From: Bin87 sp965220105
Lineage (GTDB): Bacteria > Chloroflexota > Dehalococcoidia > Lucifugimonadales > UBA3495
Direction of reading: 5' to 3'
DNA: 64,000 bases
Assembly (NCBI GenBank): GCA_965220105.1
Contig: OZ244811.1
Coordinates: 310,001-374,000, forward strand
A model generated the notes under the pieces. It ran no database searches, was not told the origin of the DNA, and saw nothing but the letters and a program-made list of their open reading frames with translations. Below are positions 46,592 through 54,023 of the stretch, piece by piece. How positions within the stretch are numbered: the first letter of the stretch is position 1; each line of letters begins with the position of its first letter. Made by a program: the position numbers and the translations under genes.

Positions 46592-46608
46592 CGGACACAC
46601 TCCTCGGG

Positions 46609-47097
46609 TCAGACTTTCCCGCCGGCGAATCGAGCGATCTCCACGAATCCTCCGGTGGCGTCGTCCCAGGTGAACAGGGCGGACTCGACCACCCTTTCGC
46701 CGTCGATACCAATGACCAATTGCTGGACGGGATACGCCGGGCCGTCGCCCCAGGGGCTCGTCGCCACGGTTCGGTCGGTTTCCGACAGGTAGGCCCGGCC
46801 GTTGGGGTGGGAATGGTAGATGATGCGAGCCGGGGCATCGGTGTCCAGGCTGTTGTTGAGGGCCAGCAGGTCCGCCGTGTTGAAGACGTAGGCGGTTTCC
46901 GCGGTGCGGTCTGCGGCGGTGGGGTGCGCTCCGGAGTCCTGAGCATTGGCCGCCGGTCGCATGGTGTGGACGCCATCGCCGGAAGCCGGGCCGACCAGCC
47001 ACCCGCAGCACTCGGCGGGGTAGGCGACCCGGGCCTCCCGGTACACTGACTCCAAGATATTGGGGGGAATTGTCAGCGGATTGCGAAAATTGCCCAT
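46609..47097 (-). CDS. M67-family JAMM/MPN metallopeptidase
   Basis: 162-residue MPN-domain protein. The full zinc motif is present: Glu in AECCGWLVG (about 29), then HSHPNGRAYLSETD (His-x-His-x7-Ser-x2-Asp, about 94-107). Bacterial relatives (Mec+-type) cleave C-terminal extensions from sulfur-carrier (ThiS/MoaD/CysO-like) proteins in cysteine or thiamine synthesis, but no partner gene is next to it here. ATG 47095-47097. Convergent with the exchanger gene. Confidence 0.9.
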   Translation of the reverse strand: MGNFRNPLTIPPNILESVYREARVAYPAECCGWLVGPASGDGVHTMRPAANAQDSGAHPTAADRTAETAYVFNTADLLALNNSLDTDAPARIIYHSHPNGRAYLSETDRTVATSPWGDGPAYPVQQLVIGIDGERVVESALFTWDDATGGFVEIARFAGGKV

Positions 47098-47258
47098 TAA
47101 AACCCCTTGTTACGAAAAACGTCTATGTGATACGCTATTTCCAACGTCAAATAGGGTGTCCCCGTAATACTTCGGTAATGCGCTTGCAGTAAAGTGGCGA
47201 CTGGAATTTGGGTAATCCCTTCACTCGCACCACACTCCAACCTCACAGGATTGAGAAA

Positions 47259-47483
47259 ATGACCACCGCAACACGCAAATCGTTGAAACTAAAGACCTGC
47301 CCCCGGTGCGGCGGCGACGTCTGCCGAATGCGGGACACCTTTGGATTTTATCACCAGTGTGCCCAATGTGGCCGGGAAATCCGCCAGTTGGCGAATCATG
47401 GAATACCGGCCCCAGATGCAAGCCCGACGGCGATGGGCGTTACCCCTGACACAACTGAACAAATGGAAAAGCTGATCGTGTAG
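47259..47483 (+). CDS. Small zinc-ribbon protein 1
   Basis: 74-residue protein: basic N-terminus (TTATRKSLKLK), then CPRCGGDVCRMRDTFGFYHQ and CAQCGREI giving two CxxC pairs separated by 18 residues, a classical zinc ribbon, then a disordered Pro/Thr tail. ATG 47259 preceded by AGGA. It closely parallels the gene at 47707, so the two form a tandem pair. Family not recognised. Zinc ribbons of this size commonly bind nucleic acid or other proteins. A strong terminator follows. Confidence 0.75.
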   Translation: MTTATRKSLKLKTCPRCGGDVCRMRDTFGFYHQCAQCGREIRQLANHGIPAPDASPTAMGVTPDTTEQMEKLIV

Positions 47484-47511
47484 TCAGCATCCCGCGAACA
47501 AGCCCCGTACA

Positions 47512-47551
47512 GAGTGGCCTCGGACTTGTCGCCGAGGCCACTCTCTTTTTT
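47512..47551 (+). terminator. Intrinsic terminator
   Basis: 12-bp perfect stem GAGTGGCCTCGG / CCGAGGCCACTC, 8-nt loop, then TC and six T. Ends the first zinc-ribbon gene. Confidence 0.95.
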
Positions 47552-47555
47552 GCCA

Positions 47556-47587
47556 CTCGACATTCGCCATTCTCGACATTCGCCATT
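47556..47587. repeat. Tandem duplication, 2 x 16 bp
   Basis: CTCGACATTCGCCATT occurs twice exactly, just after the zinc-ribbon terminator. It resembles the short tandem duplications in the IS cluster but lies in non-coding DNA. Confidence 0.93.
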
Positions 47588-47706
47588 AGGGAAGCAGACG
47601 CCAGCCTGAAACCTGGTTTGCTTTCACAATTTCTTAACCAATCGCACGTAGTATCGAACCCGTACATCGACAAGAACGGGTCACATGGCCCGGAGGAGCT
47701 GCGTAA

Positions 47707-47937
47707 ATGGAAAAGAATGTTCGTGTGCAGGATCGCCTCAACGGTGGTCGTCGCCTCCACCTGAAGGCTTGCCCCCGGTGCGGCGGCGATGTTCGCCAGG
47801 TCCGGGACATCTATGGGCCCTACCTCCAGTGCATGCAGTGCAGCCACGAGGTCATCCCGCCCGGCCTGGCGGCGCCAGCGACTTCACCCAGATTCATGCC
47901 GAATCACGATGAAATCGAGTGGCGTATAGCCGCCTGA
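47707..47937 (+). CDS. Small zinc-ribbon protein 2
   Basis: 76-residue protein with CPRCGGDVRQVRDIYGPYLQ and CMQCSHEV: the same CxxC, 18-residue gap, CxxC frame and CPRCGGDV(C/R)xxRDxxGxYxQC pattern as the gene at 47259, but with a different N-terminus and C-terminal tail. ATG 47707 with GGAGGAGC upstream at 47692-47699. Duplication followed by divergence. Separate promoter likely, since a terminator lies between the two. Confidence 0.72.
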   Translation: MEKNVRVQDRLNGGRRLHLKACPRCGGDVRQVRDIYGPYLQCMQCSHEVIPPGLAAPATSPRFMPNHDEIEWRIAA

Positions 47938-47997
47938 AACGGGAAATCCGGACGATGACCGCGGGGTTCCGGACGCCGTCCGGGGCCCCGCCTGGTT

Positions 47998-48483
47998 TTA
48001 AAGTCGGCGATACCGATGTGTGCTGTCATCGTTCCGCTGCTGGACGAATACAGCATATTCCCGGATGGAATTTTCCTGGGCGGCGGTCTGTATGGAACCC
48101 GGGCGCAACTGGCGGATGTACTCGATGGATTCAGCGGCCTCCCAACCCGTATTGACCAGGTAGGCGGCCAGGATTGTGCCGGTTCTGCCGATGCCCGCCG
48201 CGCACGTGACCACGGTGGGCCGCTCCCAGGTTTCGATCTGCTGCTCTACGAACGACACTATGCGGTCGATCTGTTCAACTGAGGGCGCGCCGAAATCGGC
48301 TACCGGGTCAAACAATTCCACAAAGCCCCAGGGTTCGCCGGAGATCGTGTCCTCTTCCATTCGCACCATGGCGGTGATGTCGTGGCGCTCGAAATAAATC
48401 AGATGGCGTCTATCCATGGGCCCCATGGACCCAGCCAGCGCACCGGGAAGAACCCAGCTGAAATTACGAAAACTGTCCTGCAT
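47998..48483 (-). CDS. DUSP-type protein phosphatase with TC instead of HC
   Basis: 161-residue cysteine-dependent phosphatase. The signature loop is VTCAAGIGRTGT (about residues 109-120): Cys and Arg of Cx5R and the following Thr are kept, but the usual His before the Cys is Thr. DPVADFGAPSVEQID may provide the general acid. The starting IFSWVLPGALAGSMGP resembles DUSP23-like domains. Small and single-domain; substrate unknown. Not close in sequence to the phosphatase at 3880. Next gene on the same strand, DUF167, lies 35 nt upstream. Confidence 0.85.
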   Translation of the reverse strand: MQDSFRNFSWVLPGALAGSMGPMDRRHLIYFERHDITAMVRMEEDTISGEPWGFVELFDPVADFGAPSVEQIDRIVSFVEQQIETWERPTVVTCAAGIGRTGTILAAYLVNTGWEAAESIEYIRQLRPGSIQTAAQENSIREYAVFVQQRNDDSTHRYRRL

Positions 48484-48518
48484 CGGGCGCTCCGAATATG
48501 GTCCTCAGTGGCTTTTAC

Positions 48519-48815
48519 TCAGGGCTTCGCCGCCCCGATAGCTGATTCCAGTCGACGGTTCAATTCCGCCCCGTCCATTCCTTCTATCTGGACAACCTTA
48601 TCACGGGAACTGAGACCCCGCACGATTTTCACATCCGCTGGAGCAACCTGCAAGACCCCGGCCAACAGCGCTATGACGGCGGTATTGGCTTTTCCCCTGG
48701 TGGGCGGCACGGCAACGCGCACCCGAATACCCTCCCCGTGCCAACCGGCTATCTCGGAGCGGTCGGCTCCGGGCTGGACACGCAGGGTCAGGTGGGCAGG
48801 AGCTGACGATAGCAT
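48519..48815 (-). CDS. DUF167 (YggU-like) protein
   Basis: 98-residue protein: HLTLRVQPGADRSEIAGWHG, IRVRVAVPPTRGKANTAVIA and VKIVRGLSSRDKVVQIEGM follow the DUF167/YggU pattern throughout. Function unknown; often near RNA or cell division genes. ATG 48813-48815 taken as start; the open frame extends upstream to other ATGs without better support. Adjacent to the phosphatase on the same strand. Confidence 0.87.
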   Translation of the reverse strand: MLSSAPAHLTLRVQPGADRSEIAGWHGEGIRVRVAVPPTRGKANTAVIALLAGVLQVAPADVKIVRGLSSRDKVVQIEGMDGAELNRRLESAIGAAKP

Positions 48816-48833
48816 CAGTGAGGACGGCGGGTC

Positions 48834-48842
48834 TGGTATAGT
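48834..48842 (+). promoter_or_regulatory. Extended -10 promoter for the enoyl-CoA hydratase gene
   Basis: TGGTATAGT with TATAGT at 48837-48842 preceded by the TGn extension; no good -35. ATG of the hydratase is 48 nt downstream. Confidence 0.45.
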
Positions 48843-48889
48843 AATTGCTGCGGAGCAACCTACGTGTGCCGCAACCACAGGAGGTTTCG

Positions 48890-49669
48890 ATGGAGTATAG
48901 CAGTATTGAGCTTGAGGTGGGCAATCAGGTGGTGACGCTGCGGCTCAATCGCCCCGACGCCCTGAATGCCTTGAGCCCGCAACTGCTGTCGGAGTTCTCC
49001 CACGCCGTAGCCGCCGTTGAATGCGACCAGTCCGTCAAGGCCCTCGTCGTTCGGGGCGCCGGCCGGGGATTTTGCGCCGGCGCTGACCTGCTGTATTTCG
49101 ACCAGGTTTTCGACGATCTCTCGCTGTTGCCCGATTACGTGCGGGCCCTCAACGGGGCTTTCTTCGCGCTGGAAGCGCTCCCGGTTCCCACCATCGCCGT
49201 CGTGCACGGGTATGCGCTGGCCGGAGGGCTGGAGCTCATGATGGCCTGCGACATGGCCATCGTGGCTGAGGATGCTCGCATCGGCGACCAGCATGCCAAT
49301 TTTGGCCTTATACCCGGCGGCGGTTCCAGCCAACGGTTGCCCCGACGAGTCGGCATGCCTCGGGCGATGGAGCTATTCACCACCGGGCGCTGGCTGTCCG
49401 GCGCCGAGGCGGTGGAGTGGGGCCTGGCCCTGCGCGCGGCTCCGGCGGAGTTTTTGGAAGCCGAGTTGGAATCGTTGCTTGCCGCCATTCGTCCCAAGAG
49501 CCGCACCGGCCTGGGATTGATGAAGTCGCTGGCGCGCAGCAGCCAGGATTTGCCGCTGCGCGACGGCGTGGCTCTGGAAGGGGCAACGTTCACCCACGTT
49601 TTCGCCACCTCGCCCCATCCCCGGGAGGGCATCCAGGCCTTCAAGGAAAAGCGCCAGCCCCAGTTTTAG
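48890..49669 (+). CDS. Enoyl-CoA hydratase/isomerase (crotonase) family
   Basis: 259-residue crotonase: VVTLRLNRPDALNALSPQLL, VVRGAGRGFCAGADLLYF (oxyanion hole), GYALAGGLELMMACDMAIV and FGLIPGGGSSQRLPRRVG are canonical. Where active hydratases have PExxLG, this has QHANFG, so the first catalytic Glu may be His; Glu in AMELFTTGRWL is kept. It may therefore be an isomerase or thioesterase-type crotonase rather than a true hydratase. ATG 48890 follows AGGAGG. Start of a plus-strand run toward metF. Confidence 0.88.
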   Translation: MEYSSIELEVGNQVVTLRLNRPDALNALSPQLLSEFSHAVAAVECDQSVKALVVRGAGRGFCAGADLLYFDQVFDDLSLLPDYVRALNGAFFALEALPVPTIAVVHGYALAGGLELMMACDMAIVAEDARIGDQHANFGLIPGGGSSQRLPRRVGMPRAMELFTTGRWLSGAEAVEWGLALRAAPAEFLEAELESLLAAIRPKSRTGLGLMKSLARSSQDLPLRDGVALEGATFTHVFATSPHPREGIQAFKEKRQPQF

Positions 49670-49738
49670 CGCGCAGTCAGCCGAGCGGGACATTCGGTGT
49701 TCCGGTCGGCAATTCGAGCAATATCCAGGAATGACGGT

Positions 49739-50617
49739 TTGAAAATCAGGGAAATGCTTGACCAGAGAAGGACGGTTTCCTTCGAGTTTTTTCCGCCCCG
49801 CGAGGCCGATGCAGTCCCGGGCGTCGTCGACGTTATCAAGGGTTTGCAGCGATTCAATCCCGATTTCGTCTCGGTTACCTACGGCGCCGGCGGTGGCACG
49901 CGTACCTACACCGAGGAAATTACCCTGCGATTGCGGCGCGAAACCGACCTGGAGGTGATGGCCCACCTTACCTGCGTGGCCCAGAGTCGCGCCGACGTCC
50001 ATGGCGTTCTCCAACGCCTCGCCGCCGCCGACATTGGCAACGTGATCGCCCTGCGTGGTGACCGCCCGCCCGATGCCACCTCCGCCGAACCCGGAGCCGA
50101 CGAATTTCCCCACGCCACCGACCTCATCTCGCATATCCGCGGCAACTTCGATTTTGGCGTCGCCGCCGCCTGCTATCCCGAGGGCCACACCGAGTCCACC
50201 GACCTCGACACCGACCTGCAGTACGTTCGGATGAAGCAGGACCTGGGGGCAGATTTTCTGATCACGCAGCTTTTCTACGACAACGCGCACTTTTACGACC
50301 TGTTGGAGCGGGCGGAGCAGGCTGGGATAACCCTGCCCATCGTGCCCGGCGTCCTGCCCATCCTGAGCACTCCGCAGATCCGGCGATTCACCGCGTTGTG
50401 CGGCGCCACCATCCCGCCCGAACTGGATGCCAGGTTGGAACGCCACGCCGAGGATAATCGCGCCGTCCGGGAAATCGGTGTTGAATATGCCACCCGCCAG
50501 GTGGAGGAACTTTGGGCCAACGGCGTCCCCGGTGTCCATTTCTACGTGCTGAATCGTGCTTACTCGATATCGCACATCCTGCAGGCATTGAACATCGAGG
50601 GCCATCGGGGCGACTGA
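49739..50617 (+). CDS. metF: Methylenetetrahydrofolate reductase
   Basis: 292-residue flavoprotein reducing 5,10-methylene-THF to 5-methyl-THF. RRTVSFEFFPPREADAVP, PDFVSVTYGAGGGTRTYTEE, LRGDRPPDATSAEPGADEF, MKQDLGADFLITQLFYDNAH and TLPIVPGVLPILSTPQIRRF mark it. Start TTG 49739 gives the typical KIREMLDQRR opening, with AGGA 8 nt upstream; the frame is open further 5' and ATG 49754 is an alternative. The methyltransferase at 2188 and this enzyme would both serve methyl transfer, but they are far apart. Confidence 0.93.
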   Translation: MKIREMLDQRRTVSFEFFPPREADAVPGVVDVIKGLQRFNPDFVSVTYGAGGGTRTYTEEITLRLRRETDLEVMAHLTCVAQSRADVHGVLQRLAAADIGNVIALRGDRPPDATSAEPGADEFPHATDLISHIRGNFDFGVAAACYPEGHTESTDLDTDLQYVRMKQDLGADFLITQLFYDNAHFYDLLERAEQAGITLPIVPGVLPILSTPQIRRFTALCGATIPPELDARLERHAEDNRAVREIGVEYATRQVEELWANGVPGVHFYVLNRAYSISHILQALNIEGHRGD

Positions 50618-50638
50618 TGCCCCGCTCGGGAACAAACC

Positions 50639-51073
50639 ATGCTGAGCACCGGGGTTGACCTGATTGAGATTGACCGGGTGGCCGGTGTCCTGGAACGTTA
50701 CGGCGACCGGTTCCTTCGCCGCATATTCACCCCGGGAGAAATCGCATATTGTCGGGGACGGGCCCCCAACCTCGCCGCTCGGTTCGCCGCCAAGGAGGCG
50801 GTGATGAAATCGTTGGGCACCGGGTTTCGGGGCGTGGGTTGGCGGGACGTGGAAGTCGTTCGAGCGCCCAGCGGCGCTCCCAGCCCACGTCTGCACGGTA
50901 GAGCCAAGCGCCGGGCTGAGCGGCTTGGCGTGACCGAAATCGGCATCAGCCTTTCCCACTCCCGAGGTTTCGCCATGGCCTTTGCGGTGGCCCAACGACC
51001 CGATAGCTCCGAAACCATGGCCGCGGGCGCGGCCACGCTTTGGGGAGACACCAACGCGCCCCGGGCGGCCTGA
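50639..51073 (+). CDS. acpS: Holo-[acyl-carrier-protein] synthase
   Basis: 144-residue phosphopantetheinyl transferase: MLSTGVDLIEIDRVAGVLE (metal Asp), FTPGEIAYCRGR, LAARFAAKEAVMKSLGTGF (Glu/Lys motif) and EIGISLSHSRGFAMAFAVAQ. Activates ACP by adding 4'-phosphopantetheine from CoA. ATG 50639 follows metF by 21 nt. The last 25 residues are an unconserved tail. Followed by the NAD(P)HX repair gene, a common neighbour. Confidence 0.94.
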   Translation: MLSTGVDLIEIDRVAGVLERYGDRFLRRIFTPGEIAYCRGRAPNLAARFAAKEAVMKSLGTGFRGVGWRDVEVVRAPSGAPSPRLHGRAKRRAERLGVTEIGISLSHSRGFAMAFAVAQRPDSSETMAAGAATLWGDTNAPRAA

Positions 51074-51101
51074 CTCGCGGCCGCATTTCGACCGCCTGAA
51101 C

Positions 51102-52691
51102 ATGCTGCCCCGTCCTTCCCAATTACCCACATTCGTGGTCACGGTCGCCGAGATGCAGGCCATCGAGGCGGCGTCCGAGCGCGCCGGCGTGAGCACCGAC
51201 ACCCTGATGGAAAATGCCGGTCTGGCCTGCGCCCGGCGCATCCGCGAGGTGTTGGGAGGGGCGGCGGCCCGGAACGTCATCATTCTCGTGGGGCCCGGTA
51301 ACAACGGCGCCGACGGCCTTGTTGTAGCCCGGCACCTGCAGCGATGGGGCGCTGATGTTTGCTGCTACGTCGTGCGCGGTCGTCCATCGGTCGACCCCAA
51401 GATGGTTGATGCCCGGGCGTACGGCGTTCGGGTCGTCGACGCCGCTGAAGATGTAGAACTGGAGCGGCTGGGCCGGCTTCTTGGCAAATGCGACGTGCTG
51501 GTCGACGCAATCCTGGGAGCGGGTCGATACCGGCCTTTCGAGGGGGTGGTTCGCGACGTGGCGCTATCGGTAACCGCAAATCGGTCGCGCCATGGTTACG
51601 AAATCATCTCGCTGGACCTGCCCACCGGCGTGAATCCTGATACCGGAGAGGCCGACGAGGCTTCCTTGATTGCCGACGAGACCCTGGCGCTGTGTTGTCC
51701 AAAAGTCGGGATCGCCAGCTTTCCGGGGTCGGCGTTGGCCGGACGCATCTCAATCCTGGATATCGGGCTGCCCGGCGGCCTGTTGGAGGGGTTCAACTTG
51801 CCCCAACAGTGGTTAACAGCTGATGTCGTCGCCGGATGGTTGCCGCCTCGTCCTTTGCAATCTCACAAGGGCACCTTTGGTCACCTGCTCATCGTCGCCG
51901 GGTCCCGCCATTTCGTCGGGGCGGCGTACCTAGCGGCGCAGGGAGCACACCGGGCCGGCGCCGGCCTGGTGACGTTGGCCGCTCCCGAGTCGGTGTACCG
52001 ACTGGCCGCCGTCAAACTTACCGAGACCATCCACCTGCCCCTGCCCGAAGACGCCGCCGGTCGGATCAACCCAGCGGCGGCTGATGAAATCCTGCCGCGC
52101 CTGGGTAGTTATTCGGCGATGGCATTGGGCTGCGGCATGGGTTGGTCGCCGGGAACCACCGAGTTCGTCGAACGCCTGCTGCTCAACGGTGCAGAAACCG
52201 CCACGATCCCCCTGGTGATCGACGCCGATGGCCTCAACAATCTGTCGCAGCGCCCCGATTGGGCGAACCGATTGCGCGCCCCGGCGGTTCTCACGCCGCA
52301 CCCGGGCGAAATGGCCACGCTGACCGGACTCTCCACCGCCGACGTCCAGTCTGGCCGCACGACCGTCGCCACCGATGCCGCACGGCGTTGGAACCAGCAC
52401 GTCCTGTTGAAAGGAGCGAACAGCATAGTGGCGGCTCCGGACGGACGCAGCAGGTTGCTTCCCTTCATCAACCCGGCACTGGCCGCCGGCGGCACCGGCG
52501 ACGTTCTCACCGGAATCATCGGCGGCTTGATGGCGCAGGGAGCAATGCCGTTCGACGCTGCTGCGTTGGGCGGATTCATCCACGGCACTGCCGGCGAGGA
52601 AGTCCGACGCATCCGCGGCGACGCCGGCGTGGTGGCCAGCGACCTGCTGGACCGGGTGCCGTCCGTGATGGCTGGACTCCGTGGCCGGTGA
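51102..52691 (+). CDS. nnr: Bifunctional NAD(P)H-hydrate epimerase / ADP-dependent dehydratase
   Basis: 529 residues in two domains repairing NAD(P)HX. N-terminal YjeF-like epimerase: TVAEMQAIEAASERAG, ILVGPGNNGADGLVVARHLQ and DLPTGVNPDTGEADEAS. C-terminal ribokinase-like dehydratase: SHKGTFGHLLIVAGSRHFVG, ALGCGMGWSPGTTEF, LTPHPGEMATLTGLS and AAGGTGDVLTGIIGGLMAQG. Fusion of the two is normal for bacteria. ATG 51102; the long open frame upstream overlaps acpS and lacks support. Confidence 0.94.
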   Translation: MLPRPSQLPTFVVTVAEMQAIEAASERAGVSTDTLMENAGLACARRIREVLGGAAARNVIILVGPGNNGADGLVVARHLQRWGADVCCYVVRGRPSVDPKMVDARAYGVRVVDAAEDVELERLGRLLGKCDVLVDAILGAGRYRPFEGVVRDVALSVTANRSRHGYEIISLDLPTGVNPDTGEADEASLIADETLALCCPKVGIASFPGSALAGRISILDIGLPGGLLEGFNLPQQWLTADVVAGWLPPRPLQSHKGTFGHLLIVAGSRHFVGAAYLAAQGAHRAGAGLVTLAAPESVYRLAAVKLTETIHLPLPEDAAGRINPAAADEILPRLGSYSAMALGCGMGWSPGTTEFVERLLLNGAETATIPLVIDADGLNNLSQRPDWANRLRAPAVLTPHPGEMATLTGLSTADVQSGRTTVATDAARRWNQHVLLKGANSIVAAPDGRSRLLPFINPALAAGGTGDVLTGIIGGLMAQGAMPFDAAALGGFIHGTAGEEVRRIRGDAGVVASDLLDRVPSVMAGLRGR

Positions 52692-52746
52692 ACACGGGTC
52701 GACGCCACCATGTATCTATACCTTATGGCGGCAAGGGCGGTTGAGC

Positions 52747-53172
52747 GTGATTACACTGTCTGAGGAACAAATCCGCCTGTTGCATGAAACTCCCATCGGG
52801 CGAATGGCCACCGCCGGCGCCGACGGACGCCCCCACGTGATCCCGGTGTGTTTTGCCTACCTGGATGGTTGCATCTACTCGGTGCTGGACGCCAAACCAA
52901 AAACCGCCGCCCTCACCCGCCTGCGCCGCGTCCGCAACATCCTGTCCAACCCCCAGGTGTCGCTGGTGCTGGACCACTACGAGGCGGATTGGACCAAGCT
53001 CTGGTATCTCCTGTTATTCGGGACGGCGGAACTGTTGGAAGACGGTCCGGAACCGACGCGGGCCGTCGCCGTCCTTCGGGACAAGTACCCGCAATACCGG
53101 GCAATGGAACTCGAAGGCAACCCGGTTATCAAAATCACACCAGAGCGGGTCACCGGGTGGGCCGGCGGCTGA
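52747..53172 (+). CDS. Pyridoxamine-5'-phosphate-oxidase-like (PPOX) flavin/F420-binding protein
   Basis: 141-residue split-barrel protein: RLLHETPIGRMATAGADGRP, HVIPVCFAYLDGCIYSVLDA, RLRRVRNILSNPQVSLVLDH and AMELEGNPVIKITPERVTGW. The ending RPHVIPV with ITPERVTGW is characteristic of the TIGR03668 F420-dependent branch of this superfamily; FMN cannot be excluded. GTG 52747 with AAGGG 9 nt upstream is chosen; TTG 52741 is possible. F420 use would fit the LLM gene at 21813. Confidence 0.85.
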   Translation: MITLSEEQIRLLHETPIGRMATAGADGRPHVIPVCFAYLDGCIYSVLDAKPKTAALTRLRRVRNILSNPQVSLVLDHYEADWTKLWYLLLFGTAELLEDGPEPTRAVAVLRDKYPQYRAMELEGNPVIKITPERVTGWAGG

Positions 53173-53268
53173 CCGCGTTCGTGCTGCTTGACCCGGCCCC
53201 ATGCTGCCCCTAGAATGCCGACAATCCGCGCCGGCCGCGTGCCGGGCGGTAGTGCAGGTGTGAAGGTT

Positions 53269-53982
53269 ATGACCCAGCTTGTTTTTATACATGGGCCCGG
53301 CGCCGGCGGTTGCTCCGACTCCTACGTCAACCAGTTGTCCCACTACCCGGGAAGCCTGGCGCCCGACCTGCCCGGTCATCCCCACGGAGCTCCGTGCAGC
53401 AACGTGGAGCGTTACACAGACTGGTTGCGGGGATGGCTGCACGGGCAGGGCATCAAGAAAGACCTGGTGTTGAGCGGGTTCACGCTGGGCGCCTGCGTGG
53501 CATTGCAATACGCCCTGGATTATCCGGACGAGGTGAAGGGCCTCGTGCTCATGACCATCGCCATGCGTCCCAAGAGCCGGCGGCCCCAGGACTTGCAGTT
53601 TCGTCTCGACGCTGCCCAGGACGCCGACGTCCACGAAAAATGGCTCGGCATGATGGACGGTATCATGCACTTCATCGAGCCGGGTCTGCGCGCCCATCTG
53701 TTGCAACGCCACCGGGAGGTTGGGCCCCTGGCCCAGCACGGGGATTTGGTGGTCATTGACCGTTTCGACGTGAGGGACCGGATCCATACGCTTCAGCCGC
53801 CGTTGCAGCTCATCCAGGGCGTTGACGACCCATTGGCCACCGGCGAGTACGAAGCAGAAATCCACCGGGCGGTGCCCGGATCCGAGTTTATCCAGATGAA
53901 GGACGCCGGCCATTTCCCGATGGTAGAAAAGCCGGCTGAAGTGAACGAGGCTATCGACGCGTTTCTCGCCAAAATCGATTAG
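53269..53982 (+). CDS. Alpha/beta hydrolase with Thr at the nucleophile
   Basis: 237-residue alpha/beta-hydrolase fold protein. LVFIHGPGAGGCSDSYVNQL forms the oxyanion region; the nucleophile elbow reads VLSGFTLGACVALQYAL, where GxSxG has become GFTLG, so Ser is Thr (ACG). The acid (LIQGVDDPLATG) and His (KDAGHFPMVEKPAEV) are in place. Thr is a poor nucleophile in this fold, so the protein may be inactive or use another chemistry (cofactor-free dioxygenase or decarboxylase relatives exist). ATG 53269. Upstream of the ThDP enzyme by 41 nt. Confidence 0.85.
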   Translation: MTQLVFIHGPGAGGCSDSYVNQLSHYPGSLAPDLPGHPHGAPCSNVERYTDWLRGWLHGQGIKKDLVLSGFTLGACVALQYALDYPDEVKGLVLMTIAMRPKSRRPQDLQFRLDAAQDADVHEKWLGMMDGIMHFIEPGLRAHLLQRHREVGPLAQHGDLVVIDRFDVRDRIHTLQPPLQLIQGVDDPLATGEYEAEIHRAVPGSEFIQMKDAGHFPMVEKPAEVNEAIDAFLAKID

Positions 53983-54023
53983 ATGCCGGCCAGACCGAAA
54001 CGCTAACCAACGCGAACGGGAGG

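Noticed and set aside
49373..51304. 643-codon open frame opposite the hydratase, metF and acpS genes
   Set aside because: Runs antisense through three clear genes and their spacers; no motif.
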